Positions 6,304 through 13,149 of a DNA stretch of 16,659 nucleotides are shown here, piece by piece. The stretch is from contig DKYS01000076.1 of the NCBI GenBank assembly GCA_002493395.1, forward strand, positions 12,764 to 29,422, given 5' to 3'. The notes beneath the pieces are model-generated. The model searched no databases, had not been told where the DNA came from, and saw only the letters and a list, made by a program, of their open reading frames with translations. The position numbers and the translations under genes are program-made. Within the stretch, counting starts at the first letter, position 1, and each line of letters starts with the position of its first letter. This DNA comes from Turicibacter sp. UBA7094. GTDB taxonomy: Bacteria; Bacillota_I; Bacilli_A; MOL361; Turicibacteraceae.

Positions 6304-6765
6304 CTAGTTTGTTGACGCCTTTTCAATAAAATTATCTTTTAAGGCACGTTCTAGCGCCTTTACATACGAACAATTGCAATGATCGCAATTATTGCAATAA
6401 ATAACGTTACGTAACTTACGGGGTAAAAAGCAACGAATCTCTTCATCATTATATCCCACCTGTAATCGATGTTTATCTACAATAATTGGGCGACGTAAAA
6501 CACTTGGATTTTCGACAATAAAATCAATCAATTCATTAATCGTCATATCATCCGCATTTAAATTATTTTCCTTAAACGCCTTAGAACGCGTCGAAATAAT
6601 ATCCTCAAATCCATTTTCCGTTTTTTCTAAAATTTGTTTGATATTCTCACGCGTAATTTTTGTTACAAATAAGTTTTTTTCCGTATATTTAATCCCGTAT
6701 TCATCTAGCCATTTTTTCGCCTTACGACACGATGAACAACTAGGAGATGTATAAATTTCAACCAC
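6304..6765 (-). CDS. spx: Spx transcriptional regulator (ArsC family) with cysteine-rich C-terminal extension
   Basis: Spx binds the RNA polymerase alpha-subunit C-terminal domain and redirects transcription under thiol-oxidative stress. Residues 1-120 align without gaps to B. subtilis Spx as I recall it: redox switch CSSC (Cys10, Cys13), TENG (49-52, Gly52), IISTRSKAF (56-64), VLRRPIIVD (89-97, Arg92) and FLPRKLR (113-119). The protein is 153 residues against about 131. The tail is replaced after residue 120 and contains Cys124, Cys127, Cys130 and Cys132 plus His129, in the pattern CxxCxxCxC, then a charged helix (134-148). It lacks the LAN end linked to ClpXP turnover in Bacillus, so stability control probably differs. 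The start is GTG, 7 nt after GGAGG; an out-of-frame ATG with three sense codons overlaps it. It has its own promoter and terminator. Confidence 0.95.
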   Translation of the reverse strand: MVEIYTSPSCSSCRKAKKWLDEYGIKYTEKNLFVTKITRENIKQILEKTENGFEDIISTRSKAFKENNLNADDMTINELIDFIVENPSVLRRPIIVDKHRLQVGYNDEEIRCFLPRKLRNVIYCNNCDHCNCSYVKALERALKDNFIEKASTN

Positions 6766-6780
6766 TCATATCCCTCCAAT

Positions 6781-6797
6781 GATAGCCCTTTGCTATC
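6781..6797 (-). promoter_or_regulatory. Hairpin in the spx leader next to the ribosome binding site
   Basis: GATAGC (6792-6797 on the minus strand) pairs with GCTATC (6781-6786) around a 5-nt loop. It ends 3 nt before the TTGGAGGG ribosome binding site. No U-tract follows, so it is not a terminator. A role in translation efficiency or mRNA stability is inference. Confidence 0.4.
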
Positions 6798-6803
6798 TTT
6801 ATT

Positions 6804-6832
6804 ATTGTACAACACCCTCTCATGAGATACAA
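6804..6832 (-). promoter_or_regulatory. Predicted spx promoter with a 10-bp palindrome in the spacer
   Basis: On the minus strand TTGTAT (6827-6832), a 17-bp spacer and TACAAT (6804-6809) form a good sigma-A promoter about 40 nt before the GTG. The perfect palindrome TCTCATGAGA (6818-6827) starts at the -35 edge and fills much of the spacer, a natural place for a repressor. Confidence 0.65.
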
Positions 6833-6877
6833 CCTCTTAATATTACCTCCACTCGTATCTTCTATTATTCGACAAAC

Positions 6878-6915
6878 AAAAAGGACGGCCCACGTTAACG
6901 GTGGCCGTCCTTTTT
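6878..6915 (-). terminator. Terminator of cstA
   Basis: AAAAAGGACGGCC (6878-6890) pairs perfectly with GGCCGTCCTTTTT (6903-6915), a 13-bp GC-rich stem. On the minus strand it is followed by a U-rich tail. It lies 20 nt beyond the cstA stop and isolates cstA from spx. The palindrome CGTTAACG sits in the loop. Confidence 0.88.
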
Positions 6916-6934
6916 ATTCACGAGATGCTTTATC

Positions 6935-8380
6935 TCATACCGTTTTAGTTTGACAGTTACTCTCTTGTGAAAGTTTACCTTTTATCACTCGACGCATAAA
7001 CCAGCTAAATAAAATAATAGCGGCTAAAATTCCGATCCCATTTGAGAACGTTCCATTTAAACGAAGTCCCTCTTTAGCTTGTAAAATATAGGAAGTACAA
7101 ATAAAAGTCATAAACGTTGCTGGAAGTAAAGTAATCCAGTAATTACGTTTATTTTTTAATAAATAAACAGTCGCTGTCCATAAACAAATCGTTGCTAATG
7201 TTTGATTCGACCAAGCAAAGTAACGCCAAATAATATTAAAATCAATTTGCGTTAAAATAATGCAGACGACAAATAACGGAATCGCAATATAAAAACGTTT
7301 AGCCACATGATCTTGTTTAATTGAAAAGGCATCAGCAATTGTTAAACGCGCACTTCTAAACGCCGTATCCCCTGAAGTAATCGGACATGCGACAACCCCA
7401 AGAAGAGCTAATACTGCACCAACTTTTCCTAATAACCCCGTTGAAATCAAATTAACAACCCCTGACTGTCCCCCTGATTCAACTAACGCTTGGTTTAAAT
7501 CTGTCGTATTTCCAAAGAACGATAAGGAAACAGCACACCAGACTAAAGCGACAATTCCTTCAACGACCATCGCCCCATAAAATACCTTTTTACTTTCTCT
7601 TTCATTTGAGACACAGCGTGCCATCATCGGAGACTGTGTCGCATGAAAACCACTTAACGCCCCACAAGCAATTGTCACAAATAAAAACGGAAACACAGAT
7701 AACTTTTCTGGATGTAAGTTCTCAAAGGTCATTTCCATCATCGGTCTTGTCCCATTAAAATGATTAATAAACATCGCCCCACATAATCCGACTGCCATCA
7801 ATAATAAGGCTGCACCAAATAACGGATAGATCTTACCAACAATTTTATCAACCGGTAAAATAGTTGCTAAAATATAATATAAAATAATTAAAACCGTCCA
7901 AAAAATTAGACCCTGTCCCGTCATTGAAGCCAATAATCCCGCAGGTGAACTAACAAAAACCGTTCCTACTAAAATTAATAAAATAACAGAGAACACACGC
8001 ATAATCATTTTCATACGATCGCCTAAATAAATTCCAACTAATTCAGAAATCGACATCCCGTCATGTTTCATTGAAATTACACCGCTTAAATAATCATGAA
8101 CCGCACCTGCAAAAATCGTTCCAAACGTAATCCACAAAAAGGCCACTGGCCCAAATAACGCTCCAGAAATAGCCCCGAAAATAGGACCTGTCCCCGCAAT
8201 ATTCAAAAATTGAATTAAAAACACTTTCCACCATGGCATCGGAACATAATCCACATCATCTTGCAATTTAATGGCTGGTGTCTCCTTATCTGGATTAACC
8301 CCTACCATTCGATCAACATACGTTCCATAAATAAAATACCCACCGATTAAAATACTTAAACACACTAAAAAAGTAACCAC
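6935..8380 (-). CDS. cstA: CstA-family carbon starvation transporter
   Basis: CstA proteins are multi-pass membrane transporters induced on carbon limitation; members have been linked to peptide or pyruvate uptake. Family motifs are plain: NPDKETPA (29-36), QFLNIAGTGPIFGA (57-70), GAVHDYLSG (92-100) and GALSGFHATQSPMMARC (240-256). There is also a GDTAFRSARLTIADAF segment and a C-terminal hydrophobic block. Its 481 residues match the short Firmicutes form, while the E. coli protein is near 700. I count a dozen or more hydrophobic stretches. The start is GTG, 7 nt after AAGGGAG. It forms a one-gene transcript with its own promoter and terminator, inserted between oppF and spx. The repeats around the promoter suggest dedicated control. 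The substrate cannot be assigned from the sequence. Confidence 0.93.
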   Translation of the reverse strand: MVTFLVCLSILIGGYFIYGTYVDRMVGVNPDKETPAIKLQDDVDYVPMPWWKVFLIQFLNIAGTGPIFGAISGALFGPVAFLWITFGTIFAGAVHDYLSGVISMKHDGMSISELVGIYLGDRMKMIMRVFSVILLILVGTVFVSSPAGLLASMTGQGLIFWTVLIILYYILATILPVDKIVGKIYPLFGAALLLMAVGLCGAMFINHFNGTRPMMEMTFENLHPEKLSVFPFLFVTIACGALSGFHATQSPMMARCVSNERESKKVFYGAMVVEGIVALVWCAVSLSFFGNTTDLNQALVESGGQSGVVNLISTGLLGKVGAVLALLGVVACPITSGDTAFRSARLTIADAFSIKQDHVAKRFYIAIPLFVVCIILTQIDFNIIWRYFAWSNQTLATICLWTATVYLLKNKRNYWITLLPATFMTFICTSYILQAKEGLRLNGTFSNGIGILAAIILFSWFMRRVIKGKLSQESNCQTKTV

Positions 8381-8417
8381 TTGACTGCTCCCTTCTACCT
8401 CTCTCCTAGATACTGCT

Positions 8418-8512
8418 ATTTGTGAAAAAATTATTTTTTACAAATTCATTATACTATGAATTTTCAAAATTAAAAGTCTTTTTGACATATTTTTAAATAT
8501 TTTTTCACAAAT
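8418..8512. repeat. Inverted 14-bp repeats flanking the cstA promoter
   Basis: ATTTGTGAAAAAAT (8418-8431) and its exact reverse complement (8499-8512) flank the cstA promoter. A third near-copy, ATTTTTTACAAAT (8433-8445), sits against the first and forms a 13-bp dyad with one unpaired base. A separate palindrome, AATTTTCAAAATT (8459-8471), fills most of the -10/-35 spacer. Such paired sites suggest a regulator, possibly with DNA looping. AT-richness raises the chance background, but the embedded TGTGA/TCACA blocks are not simple A/T runs. Confidence 0.5.
8448..8476 (-). promoter_or_regulatory. cstA: Predicted cstA promoter with a weak -35
   Basis: A consensus TATAAT (8448-8453) faces cstA. 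At 17-bp spacing the -35 reads CTTTTA (8471-8476), which is poor. A perfect -10 without a -35 points to activator dependence. The predicted start near 8441 leaves a leader of about 60 nt whose 5' end contains the 8418-8445 dyad. Confidence 0.55.
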
Positions 8513-8517
8513 GAAAC

Positions 8518-8563
8518 AAAAAGAGAGATTGCTTCTCCCAAAGGAAAAACAATCTCTCTTTTT
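8518..8563 (-). terminator. Terminator of the opp operon
   Basis: AAAAAGAGAGATTG (8518-8531) pairs with CAATCTCTCTTTTT (8550-8563), a 14-bp stem. On the minus strand it ends in a U-run. The first base of the right arm is the last base of the oppF stop codon (8563-8565), so there is virtually no 3' untranslated spacer. Confidence 0.85.
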
Positions 8564-9498
8564 TATTTTTCTTCTTTCCACTTTTTAATTTCTTCTTCTG
8601 TTCCTAAAACGAAATGTCCAGGTGAAACTTCCGTCCATGTTCCGGCATAATAATCAACTTTTGATTTATCATAAATAATTCGTTTACGATTACGCTCATA
8701 ATTCGGATCAGGTAATGGAATCGCTGATAATAATGAACGAGTATAAGGATGAATGGCATGTTCATAAATATCATCTGCACTTCCTAACTCGACTAAACGT
8801 CCAAGATGCATTACACCAATGCGATCTGAGATATATTTAACCATTGATAAATCATGGGCGATGAACAAATAAGTTAAACCAAATTCTTTCTTTAACGTAT
8901 TCATTAAGTTAACCACCTGTGCTTGAATTGACACATCAAGCGCAGAGATGGGCTCATCTGCAATAATGAATTCAGGATTAGTAATCAAGGCACGAGCAAT
9001 CCCGATTCGTTGACGTTGACCTCCAGAGAACTCATGAGGATATCGTCCCGCGTGATCCTTACTTAATCCAACCGCTTCTAAAATTTTATACACTTTCTCT
9101 TCACGATCTTGCTTATTCTTAGCCAATTTATGAACATCTATTCCCTCGGCAATAATATCAATAATGCGCATTCTTGGATTCAGGCACGCCATTGGATCTT
9201 GGAAAATCATTTGAATCTTTTGGCAAACCTCTGCCTTCTCTTTCTTTGATAACTTCGTCGCAATATTTTTCCCCTTAAAATAAACTTCTCCGGCGGTCGG
9301 TTGGTATAACCGAATAATACTACGTCCTGTTGTTGATTTTCCAGATCCTGATTCACCAACCAGTCCAAATGTTTCCCCTTTATAAATTGTAAAGGAAATA
9401 TCATCAATCGCCTTAACAACCGTATTGGCACTAATCTTAAAATATTGCTTTAAATTTTTAACTTCAAGTAAAACCTCGCGTTCATTCTTATGACTCAT
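8563..9498 (-). CDS. oppF: Oligopeptide ABC transporter ATP-binding protein OppF
   Basis: One of the two cytoplasmic ATPases that power the Opp importer. Counting from the chosen ATG (311 residues): Walker A GESGSGKST (48-56), Q-loop Gln100, signature FSGGQRQR (157-164), Walker B FIIADEP (177-183, Glu182), H-loop His215, and the oligopeptide-specific tail after HPYTRSLLSAIP (250-261). All catalytic residues are intact. The frame allows an ATG at 9504, but the run of G (AGGGGGAT) is only 2 nt from it and 8 nt from the ATG at 9496-9498, so I chose the latter. This overlaps the end of oppD by 11 nt, indicating coupled translation. It is the last gene of the operon; the terminator begins at its stop codon. 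Confidence 0.95.
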   Translation of the reverse strand: MSHKNEREVLLEVKNLKQYFKISANTVVKAIDDISFTIYKGETFGLVGESGSGKSTTGRSIIRLYQPTAGEVYFKGKNIATKLSKKEKAEVCQKIQMIFQDPMACLNPRMRIIDIIAEGIDVHKLAKNKQDREEKVYKILEAVGLSKDHAGRYPHEFSGGQRQRIGIARALITNPEFIIADEPISALDVSIQAQVVNLMNTLKKEFGLTYLFIAHDLSMVKYISDRIGVMHLGRLVELGSADDIYEHAIHPYTRSLLSAIPLPDPNYERNRKRIIYDKSKVDYYAGTWTEVSPGHFVLGTEEEIKKWKEEK

Positions 9499-10540
9499 GA
9501 GCATATCCCCCTTTTTCTCTCAGACGTAAAACAGCAGCGGGTGGCGTCACTTTCGGCGCCTGTTCATGCAATAACCAAGTTGCCGCATAATGAGTATCAC
9601 TCACCTTAAACATCGGTGGCTGTTCCTCATAATCAATTTTTAAAGCATATTCACTACGAAAAGCAAAGGCATCTCCTTTTGGTGGAATTAAAAGATTCGG
9701 CGGTGTTCCAGGAATTGCATATAACAACTCTTCATTCGTATCTAAATCAGGCATTGAGGCAAGCAGTCCCCATGTATATGGATGGCACGGATTATAAAAG
9801 ATCTCGTTGCTCGTTCCAATCTCACAAACACGTCCTGCATACATCACGGCAACACGATCAGCGACGTTAGCTACTACGCCTAAGTCATGTGTAATAAAAA
9901 TAACGGCAACATTTGTTTTTTGCTGTAAATCTTTAATTAACTCTAAAATTTGGGCCTGGATAGTAACATCGAGTGCCGTCGTCGGTTCATCACAGATTAA
10001 AATACGTGGATTACACGCCAGTGCAATCGCAATAACAATCCGTTGTCTCATCCCTCCAGAGAACTGATGCGGATACTGATTCATACGCTTTTTCGCCTCA
10101 TTAATTCCAACAAGTGTAATTAACTCTTCCGCTTTTTCCCTCGCTTCTGCTTTATTACATCCCTGATGCTTCATAATAGGTTCCATAATCTGACGACCAA
10201 TCGTCATGGTTGGATTTAATGACGTCATCGGATCCTGGAAAACCATTGCGATTTCTTTCCCTCGAATCGATTGATACTCATGTTCAGATAACTTTGCTAA
10301 ATCAATATCTTCCCCATTATCCTTTGTATACGTTATTGACCCATTCGTAATCTTTCCGTTATCAGCCAAGATCCCCATAATCGATTTTGAAGCCACTGAT
10401 TTTCCAGATCCTGACTCACCAACAATTGCTAAAGTTTCTCCTTCATGCAAAGTAAAACTCACACCACGAACTGCAGAAACAGGACCTGCGAATGTATCGA
10501 ATGTGATATTTAAATTATTAACATCTAATATTTTTCTCAT
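9488..10540 (-). CDS. oppD: Oligopeptide ABC transporter ATP-binding protein OppD
   Basis: Second ATPase of the importer, 350 residues. Walker A GESGSGKSV (41-49), Q-loop Gln102, signature FSGGMRQR (160-167), Walker B ILICDEP (180-186, Glu185) and H-loop His218 are intact. The C-terminal oligopeptide/dipeptide domain follows, with HPYTWGLLASMPDL (253-266) and AIPGTPPNLL (275-284). In many DppD/OppD homologues this tail has a GCxFxxRCxxAxxxC cysteine set; here the equivalents are Asp290, Ser296 and Asp303, which I believe is normal for Gram-positive OppD. The ATG at 10538-10540 has only a weak GAGAAAG site 2 nt upstream; a stronger AAGGGG lies farther off (about 15 nt). The gap to oppC is 21 nt, and the end overlaps oppF. 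Confidence 0.95.
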   Translation of the reverse strand: MRKILDVNNLNITFDTFAGPVSAVRGVSFTLHEGETLAIVGESGSGKSVASKSIMGILADNGKITNGSITYTKDNGEDIDLAKLSEHEYQSIRGKEIAMVFQDPMTSLNPTMTIGRQIMEPIMKHQGCNKAEAREKAEELITLVGINEAKKRMNQYPHQFSGGMRQRIVIAIALACNPRILICDEPTTALDVTIQAQILELIKDLQQKTNVAVIFITHDLGVVANVADRVAVMYAGRVCEIGTSNEIFYNPCHPYTWGLLASMPDLDTNEELLYAIPGTPPNLLIPPKGDAFAFRSEYALKIDYEEQPPMFKVSDTHYAATWLLHEQAPKVTPPAAVLRLREKGGYAHES

Positions 10541-10561
10541 AACTTTCTCACTGTCCCCTTC

Positions 10562-12001
10562 CTACTCCCCGCGTAAACGTGGATCTAATGCATCGCGTAG
10601 ACCATTTGCAAATAAATTAATCGCCAACATTAAATAAACCATAAAGAACGCCGGAACCATCATTAAGTAAACATAAGACAACATCTTACTTGTTCCGTCG
10701 CTAAGTAGAACCCCTAGTGATGACATAGGAATTGGTAATCCAAGACCGATAAAAGATAACATCGCCTCGGTTGCAATAGCTGATGGAATTGAGAACGTCG
10801 CCATCACCACTAATTGACCAATAATATTTGGAAATAAATGTTTGAAAATAATACGTGGACTACTTGCTCCAAGCGTTGTTGCCGCCATAACGAACTCCTG
10901 GTCTTTTAATTTTAAATATTGAGCCCTTACAACACGTGCAACTGAAATCCATCCTGTTAAACTCATTGCTACAATTAAAATAATAAACGCTCCTGCTACA
11001 TTTGATAAATGAATATTAAATAAATTTTCAATCCCTTGAATAAATGGTTTTTTCACGCTACTAAAGATAATCAAAATAACTGTCGTTGGAATAGATCCTA
11101 AAATCTCTGTAATACGCATCATCACATTATCGATAACTGTTCCCCCATAGAATCCTGCAATAGATCCGTATAAAATTCCAAGTGTAAAATCAATAATTAA
11201 AGATAAAAACCCAATTAATAATGATACTTGAACTCCCGTCCATAAACGTGTCCATACATCAAATCCTAATTCATCTGTTCCAAAATAGAAGTATAAATGC
11301 TCCACACCTTTTTGAACATAGGCATTAACCTTAACCTTTAACATTTGAATCCCTTGGTTATCTGTTTCTGTTTGATCTAACTCAAATGAATCTAAATTCG
11401 CATAATCTGAATATTTACTCATTAATTCACTTGCTGGAACGTCTTCAGTAGAAGAAGATCCGCGTAATTGAATCGTAATCTTCATGTCTTCACCTTTACC
11501 AGACCAAGAGATAATTTCGTAATCATTTGGATGATATTTAACTCCTAGCGCTTTAACAAACTCTGCCTTTTTTAATGGAGTATTTAATGCACTTACCTCA
11601 TCTGGAAGTGAACTTCCAACAAATAACTCAAACGTCGTCATTTTCTTTGTACTCGTTCCATCAAAAATTCCGAGTTTCTCTAATCCCTTAACACGGGGTG
11701 GTAAGTAACTTAAACGTGATTTTTCAATTTGTTTACCTGTTTCAGTATCTATTAAAATGGGTGTTTGGTTATATTTAACTCGCTCTCCATTTTCGTGTTT
11801 CGGACCAACAAGTGGCGCTAGAAATGAACAAATAACAAGTAATAAAATGGCATACATCGAAATAAGAGCAGCCTTATTTTTCCTTAGGCGACGCCAAGCA
11901 TCTTGCCAGAATGTTAAACTTTCTGTTTTAATTTCATCACCCTGTCCGTGATGGGTTGGCTCTAATTCAAATAAACTTGGATCAAATTTTTTCGAAATCA
12001 T
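10562..12001 (-). CDS. oppC: Oligopeptide ABC transporter permease OppC with a large inserted domain
   Basis: Membrane permease subunit pairing with OppB. It has 479 residues; classical OppC has about 300. TM1 spans about 44-65. The usual short periplasmic-side link to GTDELGFDVWTRL (241-253) is replaced by roughly 165 extra residues (about 68-233), soluble-looking and beta-rich with alternating hydrophobics, predicted to lie outside the cell. The permease core follows, with the coupling loop EFVMAATTLGASSPRIIFKHLFPN in two parts (369-381 and 382-392) that contacts the ATPases, and the typical ending ALDPRLRG (471-478). GGAGGTG lies 7 nt before the ATG, which shares one base with the oppB stop (TAATG), so translation is coupled. 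An extracellular insertion of similar size exists in pneumococcal AmiC, a different permease subunit. Confidence 0.93.
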   Translation of the reverse strand: MISKKFDPSLFELEPTHHGQGDEIKTESLTFWQDAWRRLRKNKAALISMYAILLLVICSFLAPLVGPKHENGERVKYNQTPILIDTETGKQIEKSRLSYLPPRVKGLEKLGIFDGTSTKKMTTFELFVGSSLPDEVSALNTPLKKAEFVKALGVKYHPNDYEIISWSGKGEDMKITIQLRGSSSTEDVPASELMSKYSDYANLDSFELDQTETDNQGIQMLKVKVNAYVQKGVEHLYFYFGTDELGFDVWTRLWTGVQVSLLIGFLSLIIDFTLGILYGSIAGFYGGTVIDNVMMRITEILGSIPTTVILIIFSSVKKPFIQGIENLFNIHLSNVAGAFIILIVAMSLTGWISVARVVRAQYLKLKDQEFVMAATTLGASSPRIIFKHLFPNIIGQLVVMATFSIPSAIATEAMLSFIGLGLPIPMSSLGVLLSDGTSKMLSYVYLMMVPAFFMVYLMLAINLFANGLRDALDPRLRGE

Positions 12002-12960
12002 TATTTTGCACCTCCAGTTAAACGGATTCGAGGATCAATGACACCGTACAATAAGTCGATGACTAAAATAACCACCACATATAAAACGGCATAGAAGAAC
12101 GCAATCCCAAGTGTTAAAAATTGATCGTTCATTGTCACGGAATTTAACATTAACTTACTTAACCCTGGAACGCCAAAGAATTGTTCAATAACTAAACTCC
12201 CCGTCATAATTGAAACAACCATCGGCCCAACAACTGTAATAACTGGAATTAAGGCATTACGAAGGGCGTGATGAAAAATCACTTGTGTTCTTGTTAATCC
12301 TTTTGCGCGTGCTAGCAAAATATAATCCGTATTTAGCACCTCAATTAATTCTGATCTCATATAGCGCATAAGTGATGCGATAACTGGAACGGCCAATGAA
12401 ATAGATGGTAAGATTAATGATTTAAACTCATCCATCGCTGAAATCCCCCGAACCGTATCTTTCGGTTGATATAGAAGTGGTAACCATCCAAGCTTACTAC
12501 AAATAAAGTATTGTAAAAAGGCAGCCAATACAAACGAAGGAATAGACACCCCAAGGACAGAGATAATCGTAATCGTATGATCAGCCCATGAATTTCGCTT
12601 CATTGCTGCAATAGCTCCGAATAAAATTCCAACGACCACCCCGATTAATAAAGCTAAGGCTCCTGGTTTAATCGTATAAGGAATACGTGTTAAAACAAGA
12701 TCTGATACTTCTTGATTTTGAAGTTTAAACGAAACTCCAAAATCCCCTTGAACAACACCTTTCATATAACGAATATATTGAACTGGAATCGGGTCATCTA
12801 ATCCATACTTTTGTTCTAAAATAATTTTTTGTGCCTCGGTTACCTTCTCCCCGTCAAACGGGCTCCCCGGAATTAACTGAAGCAATAAAAAATTTACTGT
12901 TAGAACTAAAAATAGCGTAATAATCATGTAACCAATCCGTTTTAAGATATACTTAAACAT
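12001..12960 (-). CDS. oppB: Oligopeptide ABC transporter permease OppB
   Basis: Permease subunit that with OppC forms the transmembrane channel for peptides delivered by OppA. The 319-residue protein begins MFKYILKRIGYMIITLFLVL, the usual first membrane helix of OppB. It carries LIPGSPFD (29-36), the mid-protein coupling-loop motif LARAKGLTRTQVIFHHALRN (about 217-236) and EQFFGVPGLSKLML (about 259-272), ending IDPRIRLTGG. Six membrane segments fit the family and the length is normal, with no insertion, in contrast to OppC. The ATG follows GGGGAG by 7 nt. A 189-nt intergenic region with two strong hairpins separates it from oppA, so oppBCDF are probably expressed at lower level than oppA by readthrough. 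No separate promoter is evident. Confidence 0.95.
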   Translation of the reverse strand: MFKYILKRIGYMIITLFLVLTVNFLLLQLIPGSPFDGEKVTEAQKIILEQKYGLDDPIPVQYIRYMKGVVQGDFGVSFKLQNQEVSDLVLTRIPYTIKPGALALLIGVVVGILFGAIAAMKRNSWADHTITIISVLGVSIPSFVLAAFLQYFICSKLGWLPLLYQPKDTVRGISAMDEFKSLILPSISLAVPVIASLMRYMRSELIEVLNTDYILLARAKGLTRTQVIFHHALRNALIPVITVVGPMVVSIMTGSLVIEQFFGVPGLSKLMLNSVTMNDQFLTLGIAFFYAVLYVVVILVIDLLYGVIDPRIRLTGGAK

Positions 12961-13020
12961 GGTTATTCTCCCCTTTCGTAAGCTCTCTCCCTCTTATTCA
13001 TTATTCTTATAGAATAAAAA

Positions 13021-13068
13021 ATAGATTTAAAAAAATAATACTGAGCTATTGTCATTTTTTAAATCTAT
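13021..13068 (-). terminator. Terminator-like attenuator between oppA and oppB
   Basis: Positions 13021-13034 and 13055-13068 are a perfect 14-bp inverted repeat with a 20-nt loop. On the minus strand the stem is followed directly by TTTTTTATTC. This probably stops part of the transcripts after oppA. The stem is A/T-rich, so termination is likely partial, allowing readthrough into oppBCDF. Confidence 0.6.
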
Positions 13069-13097
13069 ATTCTAATCAACTTCTTTTTATGATAAAT

Positions 13098-13127
13098 AAG
13101 CATAAGACGACAAAACGTCTTATGCTT
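13098..13127 (-). promoter_or_regulatory. Perfect 12-bp hairpin just after oppA
   Basis: AAGCATAAGACG (13098-13109) and CGTCTTATGCTT (13116-13127) form a perfect stem with a 6-nt loop, 22 nt beyond the oppA stop. The sequence after it on the minus strand (ATTTATCATAAA) is a poor U-tract. It may be an mRNA-stabilising 3' hairpin protecting oppA mRNA, or a first weak terminator. Confidence 0.6.
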
Positions 13128-13149
13128 GTAAAACCACAAATGATATGAA

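Noticed and set aside
9207..10067. Several 74-86-codon ORFs inside oppD and oppF on either strand
   Set aside because: They are shadows of strongly conserved ABC ATPase genes and have no ribosome binding sites or family features.
9488..10540. Loss of the C-terminal cysteine set in OppD
   Set aside because: I believe the KGDAFAxRxEYAL form is normal for Gram-positive OppD, so it is a subfamily trait and not a defect.
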